Assembly (NCBI GenBank): GCA_021775805.1
Contig: JAJFHD010000081.1
Span: 1-62,611 of the forward strand
Source of the DNA: Alphaproteobacteria bacterium
GTDB lineage: Bacteria > Pseudomonadota > Alphaproteobacteria > Rhizobiales > JAJFHC01
DNA: 62,611 bases
Direction of reading: 5' to 3'
Shown here: one piece after another, positions 43,010-51,070 of the stretch
Layout: each line of letters starts with the position of its first letter
Position numbering within the stretch: position 1 is the first letter of the stretch
Translations under genes and position numbers: made by a program
Notes under the pieces: generated by a model
The model's database searches: none
The model's input: only the letters and a program-made list of their open reading frames with translations
What the model was told of the DNA's origin: nothing

Positions 43010-43759
43010 TCAAGCGGGCGCGCGACGCGCCTTCAGCTTCTTGTAGACGACCGGCACCAGTGACAATACCGACAGGCCGACAAGGGCGGTGATCACTTCC
43101 GGTGTCAGGGCCGAGGCCGGCGTGAAGGCCTGATTGCTGTCGAACACACTGCCCAGACCCGCACCCACCGAGGCGAAAACGAAGGCGCCGGGAATGATGC
43201 CGATGACTGTGCCGATGACGTAGGTCCTGAGCGGTACGCCGAGGAAAGCCGGCACAAGATTGACCACAAAGAAGGGAAACAGGGGCACCAGGCGCAGCAC
43301 CAACAGGTAACTCAAAGCGTTTTCCTGAAAGCCCGCTTCCATGTTCTTGAGCCACGGCCCGGCTTTTGCCCGAAGCATGTCGCCCAGGGCCGTACGCGCG
43401 GCGAGAAACACGCCGGTGGCCCCAAGCGTCGCCCCGATCACGATCCAGGCTGTGCCCGTGGACGCGCCGAACAGAAAACCGCCGGCGATCGAGAAAATGG
43501 CGCCACCAGGCAGAGACAGGGCCACGGCGACGGCGTAGAGGACGATGAAACCGATTATCGTGAGAACCGCGTGATCCTTCACGAGGTCGATCAGCAGATG
43601 GCGGTTTTCACGCAAGGCATCGAACGAAAGATAGTCGTCGAGCCCCAGGGCAAAGAAGGTCCCCATGGCCGCCGCAATCGCAAACAGCGGACTGAAGCGT
43701 TTGAGTTTTTCGACAGTTCCCGGACGCTCTCCGGTATCGCTTTGAATGGACATGGTCAA
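43010..43759 (-). CDS. TVP38/TMEM64 family (SNARE-associated/DedA-like) membrane protein
   Basis: 249 residues. The family core is ALSLPGGAIFSIAGGFLFGA, followed by GATLGATGVFLAARTALGD, and later VPLFPFFVVNLVPAFLGVPL and TYVIGTVIGIIPGAFVFASV. These are DedA/VTT-domain lipid-scramblase-like proteins of the inner membrane. An in-frame Met two codons in is an alternative start. It is divergent from the LysR gene, across a 275-bp region. Confidence 0.9.
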   Translation of the reverse strand: MTMSIQSDTGERPGTVEKLKRFSPLFAIAAAMGTFFALGLDDYLSFDALRENRHLLIDLVKDHAVLTIIGFIVLYAVAVALSLPGGAIFSIAGGFLFGASTGTAWIVIGATLGATGVFLAARTALGDMLRAKAGPWLKNMEAGFQENALSYLLVLRLVPLFPFFVVNLVPAFLGVPLRTYVIGTVIGIIPGAFVFASVGAGLGSVFDSNQAFTPASALTPEVITALVGLSVLSLVPVVYKKLKARRAPA

Positions 43760-44034
43760 AACTCCTCTCGATCAGGGCACTTGAGAAAACGCAACCGCAA
43801 TTGAGGCAATCGCCGCCGGTGATGGCGACGTCGACCTCTGTGTCTTGGTGGGATCACTCATTATCCTGTGCCTTAAGCCTGTTCCCCGATGACACTGAAT
43901 CTGGGGATGCAGCCGCCGGTTTTGAAATATCAATTGCCTTCTGTTTCGATAGCCTCAGGCTATAATGCGACCCGGCTTTGAGGCATAATTCACACGAACG
44001 TGAGTGAAATGCCGATATTCGTGAGGCTATGGCT

Positions 44035-44919
44035 ATGGAGATGCATCAGGTCCGGTATTTTCTCGCAATCTGCGATACCTTGAATTTCACGCGAGCGGCG
44101 CAACAGTGCAATGTCGCCCAGCCGTCGCTCACCCGGGCGATCAAGAAACTCGAGGCGGAACTGGGCGGTGCGCTGTTCCGCCGGGAACGCAGCCAGACCC
44201 ACCTGACCGACCTGGGCCGACTGATGCGGCCGCATATCGAAACCATCGCCACGGCGACGGAATCGGCGCGGGCGGAGGCCGACGATTTCAATTCGCCGGA
44301 GCACACCAAGACCTGCCTGGGCGTCATGTCGACCATCGGGCCGACACAGATGGTCGGCTTTTTTGCCAAGCTGAAGGAAGAACTGCCGAGCATCGACCTG
44401 GAGATTCGCGAGGCTCCCGGCACCGACCTTGTGGACATGATGCTCGAAGGGGCCCTGGAACTTGCCCTGATCGGCTTGCCGAAACTGCCCGAACGCGTGA
44501 AGGCCATCCCGCTCTACACGGAACGGTATGCCGTCGCTTTTGCTGCCGGTCACCGCTTTGAGGCCTTCAATGCGATCGCCTGCCAGGAACTCGACGGCGA
44601 AGATTATCTCAAACGCATGCATTGCGAGTTTTCCGATCACTTCAAGGCCCTGGGACATGACAAGAACTGGACCGTCAACGTGCGCTACACCAGCGAGCGG
44701 GAAGACTGGATCCAGGCCCTGGTGCTGGCCGGGCACGGCTGTTGCGTGATGCCTGAGTTCCTGCCGTCCCTGCCGGGTATCGCCACACGACCGGTCCAGG
44801 AACCGGAAGTCTGCCGCACGGTTTCGATGGTCACCGTGGCCGGCCGGCCCTATTCGCCGGCAACCCGGGCGATCATGCGCATCGCCAGTGTTTTTCCCTG
44901 GCCGAACAGCTCGAAATAG
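44035..44919 (+). CDS. LysR-type regulator
   Basis: 294 residues from the ATG at 44035 (44029 is possible). The HTH is complete (MHQVRYFLAICDTLNFTRAA, QCNVAQPSLTRAIKKLEAEL, GGALFRRERSQTHLTDLG). The substrate domain has VMSTIGPTQMVGFF and later RYTSEREDWIQALVLAGHGC. The N-terminus resembles OxyR-like or CbbR-like members, but Cys positions do not match OxyR's pair. It is divergent from the TVP38 gene and 14 bp upstream of the YaiI-family gene. Confidence 0.92.
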   Translation: MEMHQVRYFLAICDTLNFTRAAQQCNVAQPSLTRAIKKLEAELGGALFRRERSQTHLTDLGRLMRPHIETIATATESARAEADDFNSPEHTKTCLGVMSTIGPTQMVGFFAKLKEELPSIDLEIREAPGTDLVDMMLEGALELALIGLPKLPERVKAIPLYTERYAVAFAAGHRFEAFNAIACQELDGEDYLKRMHCEFSDHFKALGHDKNWTVNVRYTSEREDWIQALVLAGHGCCVMPEFLPSLPGIATRPVQEPEVCRTVSMVTVAGRPYSPATRAIMRIASVFPWPNSSK

Positions 44920-44933
44920 GCAAAAAGGGGCGC

Positions 44934-45386
44934 ATGACTGAGATTTTTGTGGATGCCGATGCGTGTCCGGTCAAGGACGAAGTGATGCGGGTCGCGGACC
45001 GCCACGGATTTGTCACCCATTTTGTCAGCAACGCCTATATGCGCCTGCCCAGCAGCGCCAACGTCCGCCGTGTCGTGGTCGATCAGGGCCCCGATGTCGC
45101 CGACGACTGGATCGCGGAACGGGCAGGTCCTGACGATATTGCGGTGACCGCCGACATCCCCCTTGCCGCGCGCTGCCTGGAAAACAAGGCGACCGTGGTC
45201 GGGCCCACAGGAAAGCCTTTTACGAAAGACAGCATCGGCATGGCGCTTGCCATGCGCGACCTCAACGCCACCTTGCGTGACACCGGCGAAATTCGCGGTG
45301 GCGGACCGGCGTTTTCCAAACAGGACCGGTCGCGCTTCCTGCAGGCGCTGGAGCAGGCGGTGCAGACGATCAAGCGGAAGGGTTGA
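44934..45386 (+). CDS. YaiI/YqxD family protein (DUF188, NYN-like nuclease fold)
   Basis: 150 residues. MTEIFVDADACPVKDEVMRV, VVVDQGPDVADDWIAERAG, IAVTADIPLAARCLENKAT and GRRGGPAFSK-like GGGPAFSKQDRSRFLQAL are the family markers. DUF188 proteins share the PIN/NYN fold with acidic metal residues (DADAC, TADIPLA). Function unknown. It lies 14 bp after the LysR gene, likely co-transcribed. Confidence 0.9.
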   Translation: MTEIFVDADACPVKDEVMRVADRHGFVTHFVSNAYMRLPSSANVRRVVVDQGPDVADDWIAERAGPDDIAVTADIPLAARCLENKATVVGPTGKPFTKDSIGMALAMRDLNATLRDTGEIRGGGPAFSKQDRSRFLQALEQAVQTIKRKG

Positions 45387-45424
45387 GGGTTGCCGGTAAA
45401 GGGTCAGGCCTTTGAGTATGGTGC

Positions 45425-45476
45425 GGTCCCGGGTCTGCGACGCAGCACTGGCGTGCCGCATCGCGTACGGGAAACG
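45425..45476. repeat. Dispersed 52-bp palindromic repeat, copy B
   Basis: GGTCCCGGGTCTGC ... GTACGGGAAACG. Same length as copy A at 40781 and matches 43 of 52 positions. It lies between the YaiI gene and the convergent bufferin operon, where it may act as a bidirectional 3' element. Confidence 0.7.
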
Positions 45477-45510
45477 AAACAGAGTCCGTTCGCCGGGCTT
45501 GATCCGGCGC

Positions 45511-46074
45511 CTACTCGCCTGTGGACTTGCGGGACAGGAGATGGTCGAGGGATATGGCACCGGCACCGCGGATCACCAGATAGACCAGAAGGAAGACCCA
45601 CAGGCTGCGCTGGTCCAGAATGACCGAATTGGAAAGACGGTCGAACAGGGCGCCGATGGTCTTGGCGTCGACACCGTGGAAGGCGATGTCGACATAGCTC
45701 TGCACGACCACGAATCCGATCATGCCGGCTGCCGCCAGTCGGGTGAACAGGCCCACGACGATCAGGACGGGCAGGATGATCTCGGCGTAGGTGCCGGCAT
45801 GAACGATCAGGCCATAGGGGATGAACGGCACCTGGGTCGCGTCATAGCCGAAGCGTTCCACGACTGTGGGCAGGATCTGGAAATAGGCCTTGTCGGTGAC
45901 GGTCAGAATACCGAGGGCGCCCTCGCCGACCTTGGTCAGCGCGGAATTGAAGAAATAGACAAACAGGACACCGGCAAAGACGAAACGGGCGAGAAGACCC
46001 AGAAACCAGTTTTCGAGTCCGCCTTGGATGCGCGAAAAAACCTGGTGGTGCCATTGGCTGAGAAGAGTGATCAT
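45511..46074 (-). CDS. bufD: DoxX-like membrane protein of the bufferin operon (BufD-like)
   Basis: 187 residues with four hydrophobic segments (LGLLARFVFAGVLFVYFFNS, IILPVLIVVGLFTRLAAAGM, IGFVVVQSYVDIAFHGVDA, LWVFLLVYLVIRGAGAISLD). The DoxX family is a frequent last member of MNIO-modified copper peptide operons. The start overlaps the stop of the DUF2063 gene by 4 bp (ATGA). Its exact task in the system is not established; a redox or export role is proposed. Confidence 0.85.
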   Translation of the reverse strand: MITLLSQWHHQVFSRIQGGLENWFLGLLARFVFAGVLFVYFFNSALTKVGEGALGILTVTDKAYFQILPTVVERFGYDATQVPFIPYGLIVHAGTYAEIILPVLIVVGLFTRLAAAGMIGFVVVQSYVDIAFHGVDAKTIGALFDRLSNSVILDQRSLWVFLLVYLVIRGAGAISLDHLLSRKSTGE

Positions 46075-46859
46075 GGATTTGGTCCGTTGGTTCGTTTGAG
46101 ATTTATGGCGGCGACGGCGCCGATGGCGAACAGGCCCTGCAGGTGCTGGGCAAGGTCGAAGTCCGGGTCGGTTTCGGCTGCGATGTTGGCTGCGGTTTCG
46201 AGGCTGTTGTTTTCCCGCAGTGCCTCAATGAAGGCGATGCCGCCCGATGACAGGATACGGGTGTCGGTGTCCAGTTCCGGCCTGACCACAACGCCGCATT
46301 CGCCCTGCCCCATGTCAACCGTGACATCGGTCTTCGGGTTGACGGTGTCCGACCAGATCGAGATTGCCGGCCAGCGCGACCGAAAGACCTGCAGGGACGG
46401 ATGCAGCCCGAGCGTCGCACGAGCCACCTGGTCCTCGGCCAGGCCGGCCAGGCTTTCTATGCCCAGGGGTGCGGCATCGCGGGCGTGGGTGGCGCAAAGA
46501 CGCAGCCATTCCAGGCGGGTGACATCTGCAAGGTAGGGAACGGATGCGGCCGGCGAGAAACCTTCGACGAAATCGCCGAAAGTGCGGCCGTAGTGGATCA
46601 GGAGCGGCGTGCGCGGCGGTTCCTGGGCGATGTAGGCCCGGGCCAGCGCCTTGAAGAAATCTTCACCGACAAGCTTGCGGACAGCCGGAAAGCTGGCGCC
46701 CAGGGCCTCGATCAGGCTGACGGTCACATTGTTGCGGTAGACGTTGAGACGCCGTTCCGGCACGGTTTCCGTCGGTCTTGCCAGAAACGCCGGCACAGGT
46801 GCCGCCGGGTCCCGCAGACAGCGCACCAGTTCCGTTTGAATTTCAGACAGCGACGACAT
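46071..46859 (-). CDS. bufC: DUF2063 protein (BufC-like MNIO partner)
   Basis: 262 residues from the ATG at 46859. The N-terminal domain is diagnostic: SLSEIQTELVRCLRDPAAPV, RRLNVYRNNVTVSLIEALGA, SFPAVRKLVGEDFFKALARA. The C-terminal part is a variable beta-rich domain. BufC proteins bind the precursor leader and present it to the DUF692 enzyme. It overlaps bufB by 17 bp and bufD by 4 bp. A longer start within bufB is rejected for lack of similarity. Confidence 0.92.
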   Translation of the reverse strand: MSSLSEIQTELVRCLRDPAAPVPAFLARPTETVPERRLNVYRNNVTVSLIEALGASFPAVRKLVGEDFFKALARAYIAQEPPRTPLLIHYGRTFGDFVEGFSPAASVPYLADVTRLEWLRLCATHARDAAPLGIESLAGLAEDQVARATLGLHPSLQVFRSRWPAISIWSDTVNPKTDVTVDMGQGECGVVVRPELDTDTRILSSGGIAFIEALRENNSLETAANIAAETDPDFDLAQHLQGLFAIGAVAAINLKRTNGPNP

Positions 46860-47751
46860 TTCTCTGCCCCGTTGCACAACCAGCCAACAGCCGGTCGGCC
46901 GACCGGGCATCGCGGTAAAGCTCGTCCCAACCCGGCACCTCATTGTCCCATTCGATCAGGGTCGGCAGCGGGCCGGTTCTGACCAGAAGCCGCGCGTAGA
47001 GCGCCCAGACCCGGTCGTCGACCGCCCGGTCATGGGCATCGATCAGCAGCGGCGCGCCGTCGTCGTCGCGATCGGTTGCGTGCCCGCCCAGATGGATTTC
47101 GCCGACGTCGTCTATGGGGAATTCGTCAAGGTATGTTTCCGGTGAATAGCCGTGGTTGGTCGCCGAAACATAAACATTGTTGACATCGAGCAGCAGACCG
47201 CATCCGGTCCGCCCAACAAGGCGGTTCAGGAATTCGATTTCGGACATGGTGCTGTCGCCGAACGCCACATAGGTCGACGGGTTCTCCAGCAGCATGCGGC
47301 GGCCGAGCGTCTCCTGGACCAGATCGATGTGGTCGGCGCAGCGGCTGAGTGTTTCGGCCGTGTAGGGTACCGGCAGCAGATCGTTCATGAACCGGCCGTC
47401 ATGGGTCGACCATGCCAGATGCTCGCTGAACAGCCCCGGTTGGTAGCGGTCGCTGACTGTCTTCAACCGCGCCAGATGTTCACGGTCGAGGGGACCCGCC
47501 GAGCCTATGGAAAGGCCTACCCCATGCAGCGACAGCGGGTAATCGCACCGCACGCGCTCGAGATAGTGGTGCGGCGGGCCGCCTTCACCCATGTAGTTTT
47601 CGGCATGGATCTCGAACCAGCCGATGTCCGGCTTGTGTTCGAGGATTGTCGTGTAGTGGTCGGCCTTGAGTCCGACACCGGCGTTAGGCGGAATCGACTG
47701 GGGCCGACCCCGAGGGCCGGCCCGTTCGGTATTTTCCGCCAAACCGGCCAT
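46843..47751 (-). CDS. bufB: DUF692 multinuclear non-heme iron oxygenase (BufB-like)
   Basis: 302 residues. MNIO landmarks are GVGLKADHYTTIL, WFEIHAENYMGEGG, LSLHGVGLSIGSAG, LFSEHLAWS, MLLENPSTYVAF, LLLDVNNVYVSATNHG, IHLGGHATDRD, DAHDRAVDDRVW and PTLIEWDNEVP; the His, Glu and Asp residues in these are the iron ligands. In the bufferin system the enzyme converts precursor Cys residues to thiooxazoles that bind copper. It starts 9 bp after the precursor gene. Confidence 0.95.
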   Translation of the reverse strand: MAGLAENTERAGPRGRPQSIPPNAGVGLKADHYTTILEHKPDIGWFEIHAENYMGEGGPPHHYLERVRCDYPLSLHGVGLSIGSAGPLDREHLARLKTVSDRYQPGLFSEHLAWSTHDGRFMNDLLPVPYTAETLSRCADHIDLVQETLGRRMLLENPSTYVAFGDSTMSEIEFLNRLVGRTGCGLLLDVNNVYVSATNHGYSPETYLDEFPIDDVGEIHLGGHATDRDDDGAPLLIDAHDRAVDDRVWALYARLLVRTGPLPTLIEWDNEVPGWDELYRDARSADRLLAGCATGQRNVVAV

Positions 47752-47760
47752 AGGCCCTGC

Positions 47761-48087
47761 TCAGCCTTCCTGTGGAAGATCGCGCTTAAGGGCTTCAAGC
47801 GACCCCTTGCGGTCTTCAGGGAGTTTGAACTCCGCGGACTGCTGTCCATCGCCGTATTTCGCGCAGTCGCCGGCCGGGACAAGCGTCCAGGCGTTGCCCT
47901 GGTAGTCGATCACGGACGTGCCCGCGCAGGTCGTGCCGGGACCGGCCGCGCAGTCGTTCTGACCGGCCAGGGAAATGCCGTAGCACTTCTCCTTGGCGGC
48001 GGCAGCGGCGGGCTGGACGTTAGCAGCCGACACGGCTGTTGCGACGGCGCCGGCGATCATGGCAGTGGTGAAAGCAAGTTTTTTCAT
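47761..48087 (-). CDS. bufA: Bufferin-type RiPP precursor (DUF2282)
   Basis: 108 residues from the ATG at 48087. It has a Sec signal peptide-like leader ([20 protein letters not shown]) followed by a core with four Cys at 35, 46, 54 and 75 ([40 protein letters not shown]). This is the DUF2282 bufferin layout. The central Cys residues are those known to be modified in bufferins, and the products chelate copper in the periplasm. It is followed at once by the MNIO gene and by bufC and bufD. Confidence 0.93.
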   Translation of the reverse strand: MKKLAFTTAMIAGAVATAVSAANVQPAAAAAKEKCYGISLAGQNDCAAGPGTTCAGTSVIDYQGNAWTLVPAGDCAKYGDGQQSAEFKLPEDRKGSLEALKRDLPQEG

Positions 48088-48175
48088 GGCTGATTCCTCT
48101 TCTCGATGTGAAGCCTGTAGATGGTCGTGAGGGACGACCGCGGCTGGTGCCACGGCCGTTGTGCAATTATTCGCC

Positions 48176-48718
48176 TCAGTTGGCAACCGGTGCCTTGGTG
48201 GTGTAGGTGCCGTCATTGGCCTTGATGGCGGTCCACTTCTTGGACGATGCGGCCTCGCCTTCGAGGGAGACCCATTTCTTGCCGGCGGCGTCGATGTTGC
48301 CGGGGACGTCTTTTTCCCAGAAACCGACAACATTGGGGGTGATGTTGACGAACAGCTTGCCGTCGAGGATGCGCCAGAGGTTGGGGTTGGCCGGCACCTT
48401 GCCGCCCTGGGCGATACCATAGGCGCAGTGGCCATCGAATTGCGGTGCGTATTTGGCCGGATCTGCTTTAAACTTGTCACGGTTCTCAGTCGATGAGAAG
48501 GCCCACTTGGCGCCGTTGTACTCCGCCGTGATGCTGGCCTTGCCGGGAACCGCCGGGGTCTGGCGGCTGCCGAACGGGTTCTGTTTCAGGCCGTGATAGG
48601 CGACCACGTCATAGCCGCTGACGGCGAAGCCGGTTTCATCGACATACTGCTCGCCGGCGAATGCCGAACCCATGGTGAAGGCAGCCAGCGCGGCGGTTAA
48701 GGTCAAAACACGAAGCAT
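48176..48718 (-). CDS. Secreted YHS-domain protein
   Basis: 180 residues from the ATG at 48718. The signal peptide is [19 protein letters not shown]. The YHS domain is [20 protein letters not shown], then [40 protein letters not shown]. Such proteins are periplasmic, often linked to metal homeostasis. It is 88 bp upstream of bufA on the same strand and may share its transcript or its inducer. Confidence 0.9.
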   Translation of the reverse strand: MLRVLTLTAALAAFTMGSAFAGEQYVDETGFAVSGYDVVAYHGLKQNPFGSRQTPAVPGKASITAEYNGAKWAFSSTENRDKFKADPAKYAPQFDGHCAYGIAQGGKVPANPNLWRILDGKLFVNITPNVVGFWEKDVPGNIDAAGKKWVSLEGEAASSKKWTAIKANDGTYTTKAPVAN

Positions 48719-49250
48719 GATTTTCTTCCTTTGTCTGAGGTCAGTTGAAGGGCCAGTCTTGAATTTGCTCAGCACACGTAACGTTGACGCCCGACATGTT
48801 CAACCAACGCTGTTTTCAATTCGCCGTGAGATGGACGTTATTAGGCCATGGGTTTGTGACGGTTTCAGGTCAACCGGAAAACCCTCCGGCAATGAAATTG
48901 ATCCACGGCAGCGGCGATTATGTTGCTGACCGGGAAGACTTCTTAACCATTTGGTAACAGTTGCAGCACCATGGTGTAAGCGTTCTCATCTATGAGATAC
49001 AGCAGCGGCAAACGGTACCAGACGCTTAAATTGCCCCCGAGCCAAAGGCTATACGCGCCGCTGCTTCCAACCCTTTCCTGACGTACAATATCAAAATGCC
49101 AACCGGAACCGTCGCTCGAGGAAATGTTTCCCGGGCGCGATGCGGCATGCAATGCTGCTTCGCTGAACCGGGATCACGAAAACCTCCAACGACGGCGACT
49201 GATAAGATCCCGAATCACGCCTAGGCGTGTCCGGGAAACGGGGCGGAGCA
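48719..49250. other. Intergenic region upstream of the YHS/bufferin genes
   Basis: About 530 bp. It holds the promoter of the YHS gene and possibly of the whole bufferin operon. An open minus-strand stretch at 48943-49152 (GSSGAYSLWLGGNLSVWYRL) is not convincing as a gene. A REP-like copy C lies at 49206-49240. I could not identify a SigF or copper-sensor motif by eye. Confidence 0.4.
49206..49240. repeat. Shortened relative of the dispersed palindromic repeat, copy C
   Basis: GATCCCGAATCACGCCTAGG continues to CGTGTCCGGGAAACG. It shares the GATCCCG start and CGGGAAACG end with copies A (40781) and B (45425) but the middle is shorter and is itself a CACGCCTAGGCGTG palindrome. Confidence 0.55.
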
Positions 49251-50159
49251 TCACGCTGATGGCGGGGCGACCAGGGTGTTGCCGCGTCTGCTTTCGCGAT
49301 AGGCGATATAGCTGCTGCTGGCCAGGACGATCAGGCCGCCGAGCCAGACGAAGGCGTCGAGGCCCTCGCCGAACAGGAAGTAGCCGAACAGGGAGGCCCA
49401 GACCAGTTTGAGGAAATCGAGCGGCATGACGACACCGGCATCGGCCATCTTGAGGGACTGGGCGATGGCAATCTGGCCGATATTGCCGCTGATGCCGATC
49501 ACGGCAAGCCAGCCGAACACCTCCAGCGACGGTGTCTTCCAGACGAACAGGGCCGGGATGAACGACAGCAGCGCCAGCAGAAGGCTCATGTAGAGCGTGA
49601 TCGTGATACTCGATTCGGTGCGCCCCAGATACTTGATGACGATCAGGGTGGTGCCCCACAGGAGGGCTGAACCGAGCACCAGAAGGGCGCCTGGATCGAT
49701 GGCCTGGGCACCCGGCCGCAGGATCACGAGGGTGCCGATGAAGCCCGCGGCAATCGCTGCCCAGCGCCTGAACCGGATCTTTTCGCGCAGAAGCAAAATG
49801 CTCAGCAGCGTGGCGAAAATCGGAGCGGTGAAGCCCAAGGCCGTGACCTCGGCGATCGGGGCGATGGACAGGGCATAGAAGAAGGAAAACATGGCCAGGA
49901 TGTTGAGTCCGGCGCGCAGAGCGTGCAGAGGCAGCCGTTTGGTGCGCAGCGGCTCGATGCCATATCTGAAGAACCAGGGAATGAAGACGAGCAGCCCGAA
50001 CAGGTTTCTGAAGAAGGCGATCTGAATCGGGTGCAGATCGGTTGAGACATAGCGGATGATGGCGTGCATGCCCGCGATGAAGATGGTGGAGACCGCCATC
50101 AGCGCGACAGCGCGGGTCACGGGCGGCAGAGTGCGCCAAAAGGATGTCAGTGCTGTCAC
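49251..50159 (-). CDS. EamA/DMT-family transporter
   Basis: 302 residues from a GTG at 50159; upstream codons to 50297 have no membrane character. Ten hydrophobic segments and both EamA repeats are visible (IQIAFFRNLFGLLVFIPWFF; LNILAMFSFFYALSIAPIAE; GNIGQIAIAQSLKMADAGVV). Likely exports a small metabolite. It stands alone between intergenic repeats. A run of ten C (50299-50308) lies upstream. Confidence 0.9.
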   Translation of the reverse strand: MTALTSFWRTLPPVTRAVALMAVSTIFIAGMHAIIRYVSTDLHPIQIAFFRNLFGLLVFIPWFFRYGIEPLRTKRLPLHALRAGLNILAMFSFFYALSIAPIAEVTALGFTAPIFATLLSILLLREKIRFRRWAAIAAGFIGTLVILRPGAQAIDPGALLVLGSALLWGTTLIVIKYLGRTESSITITLYMSLLLALLSFIPALFVWKTPSLEVFGWLAVIGISGNIGQIAIAQSLKMADAGVVMPLDFLKLVWASLFGYFLFGEGLDAFVWLGGLIVLASSSYIAYRESRRGNTLVAPPSA

Positions 50160-50343
50160 GGTGCCGGATGCGCCTGTATGAGAAGTGGACGCGAGGCTAG
50201 AAGGTTCCTCAGTTCTTTGCCAACATAAACGGCCCGGTGAAATGCGACACTGTAAGGTCCTCGCGTCAAGCGCTGAGGATGACAGTTTCATGGGCAATCC
50301 CCCCCCCCTTGGTTCCCTGGAGGCTTGAGGCGTCCTGTGGCCC

Positions 50344-50925
50344 CTATCCCTCGTCTTTCACGCGCGACAGGCTGCCCGTGGTGTCCACCGTCAGCATCTC
50401 GATCGCATCGGCCAGGTGTTCGTCGGCGATGTTGTAGGCGCCGCGTTGCAGACGCAGTTTGTGGGCGGCGTGGAGGACGTCGGCGTGGGTTGTGCCGTCG
50501 GGGGGATCGAATTTGTAGCTGGCCAGCTCGATCAACTGGCCCAACGGTTCGCGGAAATAGATCGAATCCATGAATCCGCGGTCGATTTCGCCTGAATGGG
50601 TGATGCCGCGCTCGTCCAGACGGACAACCGCCTGAGTGTAGGTTGCCCGTGACACCGCGAAAGCCAGATGGTGGAGATTGCCGATGCCATTGGGATTCTT
50701 GGCGCTGTCAGGCTCGCGTTTCTCGTCGGTAAAGATTGTGATCAGACGCCCGTCCCCGGGATCGAAGTAGAGATGGTTCTGGTCGGGCTGATCGAGATTG
50801 GGCTGCTCGAACACAAACGGCATGCCGAGCACGCCCTCCCAGAAATCGATCGATGTCTGGCGGTCGGCGCCGTTGAGGGTGATGTGGTGGACACCCTGGG
50901 ACTGCAATTTCCGCATGCCGCGCAT
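50344..50925 (-). CDS. VOC-family protein (glyoxalase/dioxygenase-like)
   Basis: 193 residues. The first half has VHHITLNGADRQTSIDFWEG and VLGMPFVFEQPNLD; the second LHHLAFAVSRATYTQAVVRL and SIYFREPLGQLIELASYKFD. The pair of His (HH, HH) and Glu (IELAS) are the usual metal ligands. Sequence resembles ring-cleaving or glyoxalase-I-like members. The product is probably a metal-dependent lyase or dioxygenase of unknown substrate. Confidence 0.85.
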   Translation of the reverse strand: MRGMRKLQSQGVHHITLNGADRQTSIDFWEGVLGMPFVFEQPNLDQPDQNHLYFDPGDGRLITIFTDEKREPDSAKNPNGIGNLHHLAFAVSRATYTQAVVRLDERGITHSGEIDRGFMDSIYFREPLGQLIELASYKFDPPDGTTHADVLHAAHKLRLQRGAYNIADEHLADAIEMLTVDTTGSLSRVKDEG

Positions 50926-51070
50926 TCCTTATCCGGTACTCCAAAACCCCGTGCGATTTTATAGCCTGCCCAATCGGCGCCAAAGATGCAATCGAAGTTC
51001 GGATTGCAACTTATCGGAGAATCAGGCTGATGTAGGTGGCAGTACGGTCATTTTGCTGCAAAGTTTCTCG

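Noticed and set aside
47152..48093. Plus-strand open frame of 313 codons opposite bufB and bufA
   Set aside because: Antisense to two well-recognised genes; no independent support.
48943..49152. Minus-strand open frame of 69 codons in the region upstream of the YHS gene
   Set aside because: No ribosome site, no family resemblance, and overlaps no other signal; could be a remnant but not supportable.
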